This document shows positions 22,901 through 29,449 of a stretch of DNA of 42,326 nucleotides, one piece after another. Position numbers and translations under genes: made by a program. Every line of letters starts with the position of its first letter. Position 1 is the first letter of the stretch. This DNA comes from an uncultured Clostridia bacterium (GTDB taxonomy: Bacteria > Bacillota > Clostridia > Christensenellales > Aristaeellaceae), in NCBI GenBank assembly GCA_934630975.1, contig CAKTXH010000009.1:1-42326 (forward strand). Direction: 5' to 3'. The notes beneath the pieces were generated by a model. The model was not told where the DNA came from and did not search any database. It saw only the letters and a program-made list of their open reading frames with translations.

Positions 22901-25900
22901 GTAGACCTGAAGAACGACGAGGAGAACCTGCCGAAGAGCGAAGGCATTGAGCCGGAGGTCGATGGGCAGACCGTGATCTTCTCGATCCCGCTGACGGTAT
23001 CGCAGGAGAACCGAACCAACGCGGCGACGATCACCAACATCCTCAGCGGCGCAATCTATACCGTTTCCGAAGACGAGGACTTCATCGAGTGGGGCTATGT
23101 GGCCTACACGACCTATGACGACGAAACGAAGGCGCTTGGCTGCAAGCAGCGCGGCAAGATGAACGATCAGGCGCAGACCGTTTCGTTCACCAACGTGCGC
23201 AGCGCGGGCCAGCTCGTCATCGGCAAGACCGCGGAGGGCACGGGCGTCGGCAGCGGTTTGGCGGCGGGTACGGAAAAGTACGCGATTACGCTGAAACTGC
23301 ACCACGACACCGTAACGCTCGACGGGCACGTCGGTCTATCCACCAAGGGAACGACGTATACGGTTAAGTCGAAAAAGACGGCGAACGGCTACAACGCGAC
23401 CGTGAAGATGGAGCTTGAAAGCGGCGAAATCGTCACGTTCGACAAGCTGCCGGACGGAACGACGTACAGCGTCGTCGAGGATGAGCAGACCTATCTCGAT
23501 ATGGGCTTCATCATCCGTTACGACGACGAGAAAGAAGGCACGGAAGAGAAGAACGCCGGTACGATTTCCGAAAAGCTTCCGTCCGTCGCGGCGGTGTTGA
23601 ACACGCGCAACACGCACAGCGTGAGCGTCACCAAGAACGTGCTGGGGCAGATGGCAAGCGAGAACGATTCGTTCGATTTCGCCGTGACCATCAGCAACGG
23701 CGAGGGAAGCGGGCTGACGGATAAGGCGGTCTATCGCCGTTATGCCTACGAGGTTTACGACGAAACGAACGCGCTGAGCGGAACGGGCACGCTGGATTTC
23801 AGAAAGAGAAGTGTACAGACCATCAGCCTGAAAAAGGGCGAGACGGCGACGATTCTCGATGTGCCGGACGGCGCGGAAATCTCCGTATCCGAGAAGATGA
23901 CCGATAAGCAGAAGGCCGCGGGCTACACGCTGGCGTCCGCCGTCGTTGAGACGGACGAAGCGAACAACGTGAGCCATGTGTTCACCAACGAACGCTACAT
24001 GGGTTCGCTGGCTATCACCAAGGCGCTGTCGGGCACGGGCAGCAGCGTGGGCTACGGCAAGACGTTCAAGTTTGACGTGCGGCTGTGGAACGACCGCGAC
24101 CTCGATCTGGCGAACGCGGAGACGAGCACCAAGCCCAGCGGCATCAAGCTGACCAAGACGAGCGAAACCGTGGACGGCCACGCGGTTTACACCGGCACGG
24201 TGGAAATCACGATGGGCGACGACGGCCAGCCGGTCACGAAGGAAATCGCCAACATCCTGTTTGACACGAACTACGAAGTGACCGAGCAGAGCGAGCTGGG
24301 CCGCGGCTACAACGTCGGCAGAGAGACGCCGGTATACGCCGGAAAGATCGGCCTGCTCGACAAGGAAAACGTCGGCAGAAGGATCGAGACGGAATTCACC
24401 AACGAGCGCAACGTCGGCGAACTGACCGTCGCAAAGAATGCGGTCGGCAACGCGGTGAAGTTTGACAAGACTGGCAAGGCCGAGTTCAGCTTCATCGTGA
24501 CGCTGAAGTACGCGGAGGGCGTGAACCTCAAGCTGACGAGCAACCAGCCGACGGTAAACGGCGAAGCCCCGGCGGCCAAGGCCATGACGGTGGACGCGGC
24601 CAGCCAGACCGTGAGCCTGAAACTGACCATCCCGGTCACGGAGGACGCGCGGAGCGGCAGGCTGACCATCGGCAATATCCTCGAAGGCACGACGTACACG
24701 GTGCGCGAGGCGTTTGACCCGCAGGACGGCTACTACCTGAACGTCGAAAGCGAAAACGGAACCGCGAGAGACGGCGCTGTGAGCGGCGAAATCACGGCTG
24801 AGTCGTCTCGGGGCGACGCGGCCTTCACCAACACGCGCAACGTCGGCGCGCTGGACGTGATCAAGAAGCTGGAGGGCACGGGCTACAACGACCGCGTGGC
24901 CGAAAGCGACGCGGTGCGCACGAGCTTCGGCTTTGCGGTGCGCCTCTGGCGCGACGACAACGTGGCGCTGAGCGGCGACAACCAGCCGACGGTGAACGGC
25001 GAAAAGCTGGCGCTTACGGCTCGAACGGAAAACGGCGCGACCTATTACGAAGGCCATATCACCGTGGATCTTTCCGACGGCACGGCGGCGACGGACGAGG
25101 CGCGCAGGACGACCATCGGCAACATCCTCGCCGACACCCACTTCGAGGTGACGGAGGATGAAAACGGCTATCGCACCGAAGGCTACGTGGTTTCGGAGAA
25201 AACCCAGTCCGGCGTGATGACGAGCGAGGGCGGCGAGCTTTCCTTCGTGAACACGCGCGACACCGGCCGACTGGCGATTATCAAGAATCTGGAAGGCAGC
25301 ACGGCAGAATACGGGCGTGGGTTTGACTTCACCGTCACCCTCCGCAGAACGGACGACGTTGCGCTGGCCGGAACCTATCGGACGCTGAACGACCAGAAGA
25401 TCGTCTTTACCGCCAACGAGGACGGCAGCGCGACGGCGCGCGTCGGCGTGGCGGGCGGAAGCTCGGTGACGATTGTGGGTATTCCGAGCGGCACGAGCTA
25501 CTCGATTGCCGAGGCGGATTACTCCGGGGATCGCTACACGGTATCCAGCGCCAACGCGAACGGCACGATTGTGTCGGACGTGACGACGCAGGCGACCTTC
25601 CTCAACACGCGCGCGAACCCGAACACCGGCGCGCTGACCATTACCAAGACGGTGGAGGCCATCGCCGGGGCGGAAATTCCCGATACGAAGTTCACCTTCG
25701 ATATCACCCTGCGGCTTGAAAACGGCGACGCATTCAACGAGACGGTTCGCACGACGAACCAGAACGGCGAAACCGACAGGCTGCGCTTCACCAACGGCAC
25801 GGCCAGCGTTGAGCTTGGCGACGGCGAGAGCATCACGCTCAGCGGTCTGCCGCTCCGTTCGCGCTACACCGTGACCGAGCGGGCCGCGGAGGATATGCGC

Positions 25901-26386
25901 GCCACGGCGACCGGAAACACCGGCACCATCTGGGGCACGGCGCACACGGCGGCGTTCATCAACACGATGACGCAGGCTTACACCGATCTCACCGTGCGCA
26001 AGGCCTGGAACGACGCGAACGACGCGCAGAAGCTGCGCCCGCAGCGCGTGACGGTTGAGGTGACGCGGAACGGACAGACGCTGACGCGGCTGACGCTCAG
26101 CGACGAAAACCGCTGGACGCAGACGCTCACCGAGCTGCCGATGGTTGACGAGAACGGCGAGGCGTATGTCTACGCTGTGAGCGAAACCGATGTGCCGGAA
26201 GGCTACACGGCGAGCGTCACCGCGCGCGGCATGACCTTTACGGTCATCAACACCCACCGCATTGACGACGGCTTTACCCCGGTTGACCCGGACAAGAGAC
26301 GGCGCGGCGGCCTGACCATTCTTGACGACCTCGGCGTGCCGTTGGGCGGCGATATCAACATGAACGAGGGCGACTGCTTCAACTAA
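11000..26386 (+). CDS. Giant multi-domain Cna_B/SpaA-type surface protein (5128 residues)
   Basis: An exported Gram-positive adhesin- or pilin-like protein is inferred. The signal peptide ends at AIA-EE (after residue 30); V-S-A-C at 21-24 also fits a lipobox. A unique N-terminal region of about 550 residues precedes many SpaA/Cna_B prealbumin-like modules. These open with T-x-x-K strands (ALVITKNF, KLTIEKRL, AVFTKRGS, LTVTKQF, LTVIKKD, LTIHKVS, LVILKRD) and close with Y-x-x-x-E strands such as YTLEE; this Lys/Glu pair typically forms isopeptide bonds. A DUF11-like stretch lies near 3150-3320. An SdrB-like segment (WLGNRIWVDFNGDGHQDDGE) sits near residue 3363, and ten tandem modules fill 3815-5087. 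The end, DDLGVPLGGDINMNEGDCFN, has no LPXTG, membrane helix or basic tail. GGAGG at 10990-10994 selects the ATG at 11000. Confidence 0.9.
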   Translation: MEMMNHLKRILAWVMTAAMLVSACPTTAIAEEIASQAVQINVQSGEQTQADTLTEDDAYAQISKAFAQSVSDAMANGSTSLITGALSAPQEAIKTGRPIALALSLKFGQASGFAHYDTFVETEDGGQFSGNSENIAFDAYENVAVTIHAPAGMQLSLDGETGWTDHLTFTQLIDDKDGQSVTLSGGVDASSDNVNLKTGSFYARLTDNGEHAAQEIDLSGMVEVTAQLRPKMVIYKDGAMTERKDGAAVDYAMPETVLVSQKAANDAAAKTWAVQIPDEETEAQDDDHDVTFTYHVKTGAVSDGVLQQDDAAYTEFGVLDLSEYRLNLTLEPIENNGAPVYPKQIVMTLRRNGQNVNVPCAVAPNADGTYAITPDSSVYNTAALTNSIDHPNVHVFSDYTLSVIYDKRDFELDCDDERIAEGGLNVKLNAALTYKSYGDAAESRDTANAEQQQYYVKRDGGFITPEQYVKLAADEEAKTEYRDSGVTYELYKEKDTEVDADGHRVIKAGATAAATVSAFEQSKELPAGTYYVVRKGMPEDYTNITPDSYVYIDGAAYVAQTVVVAAKQNTDAEFEDYNAQNGALVITKNFYALDGAKDESEALSASFTLTKDGEGGQTFTVNAHNGKPTTVYLPAGTYTLEEIAQEGYLTMAPAKIEIRAQESTTYTVDNYPSEGELHLAAYLRRYSQDDQQDVQNLSDYNVIITDADGNAVDAAVVNGVVRLPRKDAEGNDIIYRVTVENGEATNGLFSHTKGDGQATGEDKQTVEISFAENDKLVQSVDYIFIRRQKLTIEKRLVDVTGKDAPRTWHIEVAKGAGLAGETVELATNGGEQTVSAALDLRGWDEEGNVIAYTVTEREANQSGYTTAYSTQNVTLTDDDQTVIVTNTRQVGKAVFTKRGSDEKLLAGAEYAVIAKKADGSRYLVSTTSEDGVLTLDDTAVSVTADGHLESPETVSAACRFTTDENGSFALNLSAEDGTTYYMQELTAPAGYYLNDALIDLTVSAGEQTTAGQADQKQYELTVTKQFPDGAKAGSFAAFTLYSDEACTEAVETVTVQYPDVTGSFAIPAYGTYYVRETAVSGDMKLNGAKIGPLTYTKDSAAQNPEAVENEANVGKLNIELIDQKKKKLGNTNPSIDYADDSDKATFTVSVDAADVPAGSYAYTALTELGFTPDETGGKLVYTAEKRDNQTLELAGLPIYGDPNDANTALTYTVEQTEAPRDYFLSGETEQNFALNENANQTLTFENEPKAEITVRLNCQKEFELKKGNAPFYPLTGAEMTLYEVGEDGKLTRVDGPRTMTDTALTISGLHGLKRYVLVETKTPEGYCAYSKADGHDKNERYGETEPATLYDLENFKYVELTGQEAANQNEQINSIITNYKDYAQLQLNKLGYTVLFGSGDAASGKVTRTDEPLDYCQFKVYAIRTKALTEDELTALMHSGFTAPGVGETVERGTYTGKAAALSDERILALIASKDAFTDDITYETGASGKDSGAFMTDAFELDGDIADYTFVFREVKINHTRSYQPIFGGFWAVSGAIVNDVKEITAYNEADVVAGEEPEFRGVFRVELDKQYWPTRADMEGNNADSLADLAGVTFELILAQKDEHGLLQPVEGEGAFKTEFVTGVENGFEPSYGVSITVSLKELYEKNLSAGAANPVTLSADGETYEADFILREAAYPINMVYVREQYDLHVTVNKPENMNTVAVANAYSKAGTEGSIKNLLGEMTYLTLSKYVDGARYYGGENSTDAVYSIYNTDGTLYTTVTLNGENDYETTVQLPRNTTFILKETTAPVIDGVQTDRGGFVRVDGDSNVETTANSLTFTTGEYMSKIVVRSMNTTFRSLTVIKKDAGEQLEQGAPIQISYSTEKSGTNRNVILNGNDGETVASRQETDENGEAVFSLPMLDYRTNRDDQYDPASYVISEAHDYNDPSSAEKDKLRVVDSYFGFLNGSKLNVGNEALAGNPVITVYNPATTSLTIHKVSDRTDGENGEQKPLEGISFRLLLRPFASANDFSKPNAAVASTGYYYDYGTKTTDENGDVTFDGLYSGLYKLIETIPMDQVDGGKNEIFIAYIRVVCDADAAHIAGQTYTGEAGSATAEVLKTEGKTAYNAAKVTDANVVTVTNTARAYLEISKTFEPSQAQTLGAGTEVSFTVYKQDGTLATLYDVNAAGQWSETSNPFTLSFSENERSASRIVRLDPGTYTVEESMSTSAGYWFAQSAAYENGAAHRLSYNGTKVENDRIISSRDVTVTKYNVMDDGIERQMKVDFLNSNTLMGGSVYKTSHIRQEEDPSPLAGCTFALYVLDENHVKRYYAGRAEGTPFGDWTASRTSAVKFASDENGVATLANVYAPQDAAVDGAGYAYYVEEIHAPNPSYQLAYDETIELAAGGTAAVSMVNTRGVSVQVRVFGSVRENRGEDTPVVKNAVLHIMKRLADGTLAEIDVTGENGASQPYLYREVVSDENGDVLFPYLPRLEAGESYVVFEEADADGSPIGDAADRPYLNPVSQNYKDYYEFEATDDSHKQAQNALDALEAHPGYYTVVTYEDVIQNPNELFSTLHFNAYNEPKGKLVILKRDYENAETLVSGAQFSAEERGEDDGKKSYAFAALTPSGDACADAPETLAIGQTTYTLSADKTYYEADGYRYTYVITTYVEEGTYDFAETTTPNGYIATPKAAEDMPWYAKAEATLTNEGGYAAVAFANIPEREPYLSKSVVAVNGEQSADATLNNLQNNDWQTVTFAIADATRDGANAEGDAIRYPMSRFVITDQQVDYRTVDGSDKQGSAWLNGEAVQALHYVDSVTVGRMSFDAAYGMAAETTVFANVYGLNAEGEKLLGERLNVSASEKTVTFDAETYTGFRIEYETEAEQAIPAGLKQETPIRVTMRVKQQSSDKPIVDRVSEVRNTAKLSLTYDIGEEEAKERTCEASAAVSVDTALGLPKASVTKLVQRAKITYNDFDGTYLVTVPEENNALRDMLAVSAEDGARYTIVFKNESDEAEDVPAIDDPILLDVLPRQALVVGMAATTSSGSLTLQSEIAQDGRTITVTGEGKLEAVETITLTVDALFDSKLMLEQIVQGNTGVDDNIAYAMSAAQTVKNSRNPYGVPFTDVKGDAVTSAVWGQPGDETSSAVTGFEDQHALFSKVNHVANSTNALKISKYVAGFVSGLDNFVTGSTVAVTGADVGDGQSNVIRYRILVENVTPFKASDIIVVDELPHTGDYLNDNNEKRSSAWNVAFKSLSVTRYGAAGEVTKLTAGTDYTVGYTDQTVAGGSQYKAYFDGAASWTNSMAAENVRGFAVQVGELGGSERLLIEVECAAPEVESHALYFTTANNNARLTYKDANDNKHEGVMSGRARVTIVPEKVWLGNRIWVDFNGDGHQDDGEVNYMGDLSLSLKQYYNFHKPTGTTISVSDGNYMFGDLFAGVKNGDSDPNDKAGDVAPLDLSGSEHYRYELELSGIPSSYVFSPKRANNPLSSDEDSDFTVSVSGSAKTKHFYLPVITNLENDEKPGYPQVDAGLVPVRDLTVTKTADNGAKVSTATFDIYGPYTADELASLTAVSADKRIGTMTGKDNEYSFVSTESAYLTYAGSYLVVETNAEAPYLSTDAAFEGEGEGEGIAQHGEVLVNNEAHSCFVLTGFDSLPDDFRADKRKTYSVSATDLYSAAGSYTLEAQKVVTANGVALDLYKNLFQIRITSDDPNMATRFASTTNRVEVDEDGALVVTADANGRFSLTMNYATIPQADWTQRDWKGNAYTYQVEEVRSNFHGVTYDETTYTMLVKLGDDGNGNLVPNVLMTRRTGEQEAKTDSIVFNNELARRDLTITKTTQGNAALEDEFTVELTLSREDIVPVDGEYPIEIAEGGRKTNGTLSVEGGKATLTIRNGQKATVKDILVGTAYTVTETDDRAQGYNIDGKHQSAGEGTIATDEAAQVDLVNVRSASSLAISKTIVGDDPVEERTFSFTAKITYPDGVDLKNDEENLPKSEGIEPEVDGQTVIFSIPLTVSQENRTNAATITNILSGAIYTVSEDEDFIEWGYVAYTTYDDETKALGCKQRGKMNDQAQTVSFTNVRSAGQLVIGKTAEGTGVGSGLAAGTEKYAITLKLHHDTVTLDGHVGLSTKGTTYTVKSKKTANGYNATVKMELESGEIVTFDKLPDGTTYSVVEDEQTYLDMGFIIRYDDEKEGTEEKNAGTISEKLPSVAAVLNTRNTHSVSVTKNVLGQMASENDSFDFAVTISNGEGSGLTDKAVYRRYAYEVYDETNALSGTGTLDFRKRSVQTISLKKGETATILDVPDGAEISVSEKMTDKQKAAGYTLASAVVETDEANNVSHVFTNERYMGSLAITKALSGTGSSVGYGKTFKFDVRLWNDRDLDLANAETSTKPSGIKLTKTSETVDGHAVYTGTVEITMGDDGQPVTKEIANILFDTNYEVTEQSELGRGYNVGRETPVYAGKIGLLDKENVGRRIETEFTNERNVGELTVAKNAVGNAVKFDKTGKAEFSFIVTLKYAEGVNLKLTSNQPTVNGEAPAAKAMTVDAASQTVSLKLTIPVTEDARSGRLTIGNILEGTTYTVREAFDPQDGYYLNVESENGTARDGAVSGEITAESSRGDAAFTNTRNVGALDVIKKLEGTGYNDRVAESDAVRTSFGFAVRLWRDDNVALSGDNQPTVNGEKLALTARTENGATYYEGHITVDLSDGTAATDEARRTTIGNILADTHFEVTEDENGYRTEGYVVSEKTQSGVMTSEGGELSFVNTRDTGRLAIIKNLEGSTAEYGRGFDFTVTLRRTDDVALAGTYRTLNDQKIVFTANEDGSATARVGVAGGSSVTIVGIPSGTSYSIAEADYSGDRYTVSSANANGTIVSDVTTQATFLNTRANPNTGALTITKTVEAIAGAEIPDTKFTFDITLRLENGDAFNETVRTTNQNGETDRLRFTNGTASVELGDGESITLSGLPLRSRYTVTERAAEDMRATATGNTGTIWGTAHTAAFINTMTQAYTDLTVRKAWNDANDAQKLRPQRVTVEVTRNGQTLTRLTLSDENRWTQTLTELPMVDENGEAYVYAVSETDVPEGYTASVTARGMTFTVINTHRIDDGFTPVDPDKRRRGGLTILDDLGVPLGGDINMNEGDCFN
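21818..21841 (+). repeat. Four tandem GAAGGC hexamers inside the giant gene
   Basis: Four exact GAAGGC units encode EGEGEGEG in the loop of a SpaA-like module. The unit is a multiple of three, so slippage would change length but not frame. Confidence 0.85.
22442..26260 (+). repeat. Ten tandem Cna_B-like modules at the C-terminus of the giant protein
   Basis: Module openings are RDLTITKTTQGN, SSLAISKTIVGD, GQLVIGKTAEGT, HSVSVTKNVLGQ, GSLAITKALSGT, GELTVAKNAVGN, GALDVIKKLEGT, GRLAIIKNLEGS, GALTITKTVEAI and TDLTVRKAWNDA. Each is about 90-145 residues and contains a Y/F-x-V-x-E strand near its end (YTVTE, YSVVE, YEVTE, YTVRE, FEVTE and the like). The last module is a canonical Cna_B unit (RPQRVTVEV ... 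NRWTQTLTELP ... YAVSETDVPEGYT). Modules have diverged well below nucleotide-level identity, so the array is old. Confidence 0.85.
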
Positions 26387-26437
26387 GCGGCGCCCCCGCT
26401 TCTCAGATACCCGAGGCGAGCAAGAAGGAGACTTTGC

Positions 26438-28483
26438 ATGAAAAAACTCATTTTAGCGCTCTGCCTGCTGCTCCTGACGATGGGGAGCGCGCTGGCGGAG
26501 GATGAAACCCAAACGGCCGAGCAGCCGACCGTCGCCGAAATCGCGCTGACGATGCGCCCGGTCAGCGAAGAGCCTACGCACCTGACCGTCGGCAATTCGA
26601 CCAAGGTGAGCGGAAGCTTCTTCACGACGCAGTTTGGCAACAACACCAGCGATATCGACGTGCGCTATATGCTCCACGGCTATAACCCCATCGTCTGGAT
26701 GACCCAGCTGGAATTTGCGACCGATCCGATGGTCGTGGAATCGCTGGAATCCGCCGATACGCGGGACGGGCGAACCTACACCATCCACATTGTGGACGGC
26801 CTGACTTACAACGACGGCGTGACCCCGGTGATGGCGAAGGACTACGTGTTCTCCTACCTGCTGCTCAGTTCGCCGCAGTTCGCCGCCCTCGGCGCGAACA
26901 CGGGCGCGTATGCGCATATCGTGGGTTACGACGAATTCAGCGCGGGGGAGACGGATGTGTTCAGCGGCGTGCGGCTCATCGACGAGCGGACGTTCAGCGT
27001 GACGGTCAAGGCGCAATACGAGCCGTATTTCTACGAGCTGTCGTATCTGTCCGTTTACCCGTACCCGATTGACGTGATTGCGCCCGGGTGCGAGGTGCGC
27101 GACGACGGCCAAGGCGCATACATGGCCAACAGCGACCCCAACGAGGTCGAACCGCTCTTCACGGCTGAGCTGCTGGCGCAGACGGTGCTGGACGCGGAAA
27201 GCGGCTACCTGTCCTATCCCTACCTGAGCTGCGGTCCGTACAAGCTGGTCAGCTATGACCGCGAGAGCGGCACGGTGGAATTCGAGATCAACGAATTCTA
27301 CGTTGGCAACTACGAGGGCGTGCGTCCCGTGATTGACACGGTGACGCTCGTGCCCGTGCTGCCGCAGGAGATGAAGGAAAAGCTGGAAAGCGGCGAGGTT
27401 GATCTGCTCAACAAAGTGGTGGATGGCGACGTGGTGAACGGCCTGCGCCCGCTGCTGAACGACGGTTATTCGCTGCTGAACTACGCGCGGCTGGGTTACG
27501 GCTTCTGCGCCTTTGCCTGCGAGCAAGGCCCGCAGCAGTTCAAGGCGGTGCGCCAGGCGATTGATTACTGCTTCGACGCGGATACCTTCGTGCGCAAGGC
27601 GCTCAAGGGCTACGGCGTGACGGTAAACGGCTATTACGGCCTCGGCCAATGGATGACGCTCGCGGCGCTGGGCACGATCCGCCCGGACAACATCACCCCG
27701 GAGGAAGAAGAAATCTGGGATGCGCTGAACCTCGACGAGCTGAACCCGTACACGCTGGATCTGGATCAGGCGAAAGCGCTGCTCATTGCGGACGGCTGGA
27801 CGCTGAACGAGAACGGCGAACCGTTTGACGAGACGCTCGATACCGTGCGCTATAAGGACGTGGACGGCGAATTGATGCGCCTGTCGCTGGACTTTGCGCA
27901 GGTGAAGGATAACGACTTTGCGCAGATGGTTGTCGATCAGTTTAGCGAAACGCTGCCGCAGGTCGGCGTCGAGCTGGTCGTGCACGAGGTCAGCTTTAAC
28001 GAGATGCTCAGCGATTACTACCGCGAAGACGGAGAGCGCTTGTACGACATGAACTTCATGGCGACGAACTTCGTTTCCACGTTCGACCCGTTCATGACCT
28101 TCACGGACGACGACGACTTTGTGGGCGCGATGAACACGAGCGGCGTGACCGACGAACAGCTCATCGACATCACGTGGGACATGCACCAGACCGAACCTTA
28201 CGACGCGCTGACCTACGAGCAGAAGTGGATCGAGTTCCAGAAGTATTACAACGACCTTCTGCCGACGATGCCGATTTATTCCAACGTTTATTTTGATTTC
28301 CACACGAACTGGCTGCAAAACTACTACGCCGGATCGGAGATCAACTGGCCACAGGCGGTGATTTACGCTTACATGGCCGAGCCGGTTGAAGCCACGCCGG
28401 ACGAAGCGCTTGGCGCGGATGACGGCAAGGAGATCGACGGCGCGGACGATTTCGGCGACGATGATTTTGAAATCATCGAATAA
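26438..28483 (+). CDS. ABC transporter solute-binding protein, peptide/nickel type (family 5)
   Basis: The 681-residue protein fits extracellular SBP_bac_5 proteins that capture oligopeptides for ABC import. Segments typical of the fold include LEFATDPMVVESLE, YTIHIVDGLTYNDG with AKDYVFSY, SCGPYKLVSYDRESGTVEFEINEFY, the helix QQFKAVRQAIDYCFD, and a C-terminal EQKWIEFQKYYNDLLPTMPIYSNVYFD. It has a signal peptide (MKKLILALCLLLLTMGSALA-ED) but no lipobox cysteine near the cleavage point, unusual for a Gram-positive binding protein. It ends in an acidic tail (DDFGDDDFEIIE). AAGGAG at 26425-26430 sets the start. It lies 51 nt after the giant gene with no clear terminator between, so co-transcription is possible. 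No cognate permease or ATPase genes are adjacent. Confidence 0.85.
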   Translation: MKKLILALCLLLLTMGSALAEDETQTAEQPTVAEIALTMRPVSEEPTHLTVGNSTKVSGSFFTTQFGNNTSDIDVRYMLHGYNPIVWMTQLEFATDPMVVESLESADTRDGRTYTIHIVDGLTYNDGVTPVMAKDYVFSYLLLSSPQFAALGANTGAYAHIVGYDEFSAGETDVFSGVRLIDERTFSVTVKAQYEPYFYELSYLSVYPYPIDVIAPGCEVRDDGQGAYMANSDPNEVEPLFTAELLAQTVLDAESGYLSYPYLSCGPYKLVSYDRESGTVEFEINEFYVGNYEGVRPVIDTVTLVPVLPQEMKEKLESGEVDLLNKVVDGDVVNGLRPLLNDGYSLLNYARLGYGFCAFACEQGPQQFKAVRQAIDYCFDADTFVRKALKGYGVTVNGYYGLGQWMTLAALGTIRPDNITPEEEEIWDALNLDELNPYTLDLDQAKALLIADGWTLNENGEPFDETLDTVRYKDVDGELMRLSLDFAQVKDNDFAQMVVDQFSETLPQVGVELVVHEVSFNEMLSDYYREDGERLYDMNFMATNFVSTFDPFMTFTDDDDFVGAMNTSGVTDEQLIDITWDMHQTEPYDALTYEQKWIEFQKYYNDLLPTMPIYSNVYFDFHTNWLQNYYAGSEINWPQAVIYAYMAEPVEATPDEALGADDGKEIDGADDFGDDDFEIIE

Positions 28484-28513
28484 CCGAAAAAAACAACGAC
28501 ATAGAAACGAAGG

Positions 28514-28548
28514 GGCTGTCAGGCTAAGCATGACAGCCTCCTTTTTTT
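28514..28548 (+). terminator. Rho-independent terminator after the solute-binding protein gene
   Basis: GGCTGTCA (28514-28521) pairs with TGACAGCC (28531-28538); extra flanking GG/CC pairs extend it with a bulge. A run of seven T follows (28542-28548). Confidence 0.85.
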
Positions 28549-28600
28549 CGCGTTTGCGTCAAAAGATGCAAATTTCGGCAAAAAAAGCGTGAAAAAGGGG

Positions 28601-28629
28601 TTGACAGGGGCGCAAACATGCTGTATAAT
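28601..28629 (+). promoter_or_regulatory. Consensus sigma-A promoter for tRNA-Val
   Basis: TTGACA (28601-28606) and TATAAT (28624-28629) are separated by 17 nt, a perfect match to the housekeeping consensus. The tRNA begins 13 nt further on. Confidence 0.95.
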
Positions 28630-28642
28630 AAATGACGTGCTT

Positions 28643-28719
28643 GGGGTCGTAGCTCAGCTGGTCAGAGCGCCACGTTGACATCGTGGAGGTCGTAGGTTCG
28701 AGCCCTATCGACCCCACCA
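28643..28719 (+). tRNA. tRNA-Val (anticodon GAC), CCA encoded
   Basis: The 77-nt gene has the acceptor stem GGGGTCG/CGACCCC. The D arm is GCTCAGCTGGTCAGAGC. The anticodon arm is CCACG-TTGACAT-CGTGG with anticodon GAC, reading GTC and GTT valine codons. The T arm contains GGTTCGAGCC. CCA is encoded at 28717-28719. Confidence 0.97.
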
Positions 28720-28750
28720 AGCTAAGCCGGAGTTAGTCGCCCGGTTGGAA

Positions 28751-28778
28751 AGGTCGGAAGAAATTCCGATCTTTTTTT
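28751..28778 (+). terminator. Rho-independent terminator after tRNA-Val
   Basis: AGGTCGGAA (28751-28759), a GAAA tetraloop and TTCCGATCT (28764-28772) pair with one G-U, followed by a T run. Confidence 0.85.
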
Positions 28779-28784
28779 ATACTC

Positions 28785-28813
28785 TTCACAAATCCCCTCA
28801 AAGCGGCTATAAT
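28785..28813 (+). promoter_or_regulatory. Promoter for the sigma/anti-sigma pair
   Basis: TTCACA (28785-28790), a 17-nt spacer and TATAAT (28808-28813) form a good housekeeping-type promoter, 38 nt before the sigma gene start. It suggests basal sigma-A expression rather than pure autoregulation. Confidence 0.6.
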
Positions 28814-28851
28814 CGAATTCAGAGAACAGGCGAGAAAGGAGGGCGGCGAAC

Positions 28852-29412
28852 GTGGAGGATCGGGCATGGTTTGAGCAGGTCTATCGGCAGAACGTGGATT
28901 TGCTGTTCCGCGTTGGCCGCCGCCTGCTGGATTCGGATGAAAACCCGGATACGCTGTATGACATGGTGCAGGAAATCTTTCTGCTGCTCTGGGATCGGCG
29001 CCAGACGCTGAAAACGCATCCCAATGTCGGCGGCTGGCTGATGGAGGCGCTTAAATTCCGCATCCTCGGCGAACGCGGGAAGGTGACGCGCCGCGCGCTC
29101 AGACATGCGTATTCGCTGGATGACGATGAGGCCGCGCCCGTGCCGGATCGCGCGCTCAGCCCGGAGGAACGCGCCGTGTTCGCGGGGCATGTGCAGGCCA
29201 TTCGGCAGTTGCTCAAGCCGGAAATGGCGGAGCTGTTCATTGATTACATCGTCAACGGCTATACGCCGCAGCAGTTGGCCCGACGAAACGGGCTGACGGT
29301 TTCCTGCGTCTGGATGCGGCTCAACCGCTGTAAGCGGAAACTGCGCGAGCACCCGGAGTTTTTCTATCTTTTTTTGCTGATGGTGTTAGAAAACGGCGCT
29401 CACAACGTCTAA
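28852..29412 (+). CDS. RNA polymerase sigma-70 family factor, ECF type
   Basis: The 186-residue protein has only the two conserved sigma regions of ECF factors. Region 2 spans about residues 5-75, with VQEIFLLLWDRR (39-50) in the core-binding part. Region 4 lies at about 122-165, with the helix-turn-helix NGYTPQQLARRNGLTVSCVW. It would direct RNA polymerase to a small set of promoters in response to an envelope signal passed by the neighbouring membrane protein. The start is GTG at 28852, set by AAAGGAGGG at 28835-28843. The partner gene begins 37 nt later. The C-terminal tail (HPEFFYLFLLMVLENGAHNV) is more hydrophobic than usual. The promoter target is not known. Confidence 0.85.
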   Translation: MEDRAWFEQVYRQNVDLLFRVGRRLLDSDENPDTLYDMVQEIFLLLWDRRQTLKTHPNVGGWLMEALKFRILGERGKVTRRALRHAYSLDDDEAAPVPDRALSPEERAVFAGHVQAIRQLLKPEMAELFIDYIVNGYTPQQLARRNGLTVSCVWMRLNRCKRKLREHPEFFYLFLLMVLENGAHNV

Positions 29413-29449
29413 AGAAGTGAGGGCTATCTTGCGGAAGGGAGGGACAGGT

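Noticed and set aside
11537..23329. Very long open frame on the minus strand opposite the giant gene (3930 codons), with others at 23336-26257, 26453-28531 and 3565-4920
   Set aside because: These arise from the GC-rich codon pattern of the plus-strand genes. The translations are rich in Arg/His/Ala/Val without recognisable domains, and no ribosome-binding site was found.
26387..26437. Terminator or riboswitch between the giant gene and the solute-binding protein gene
   Set aside because: No stable stem followed by T residues, and the gap is too short for a known riboswitch.
28720..28750. Second tRNA after tRNA-Val
   Set aside because: The bases before the terminator do not form a cloverleaf; only a short trailer is present.
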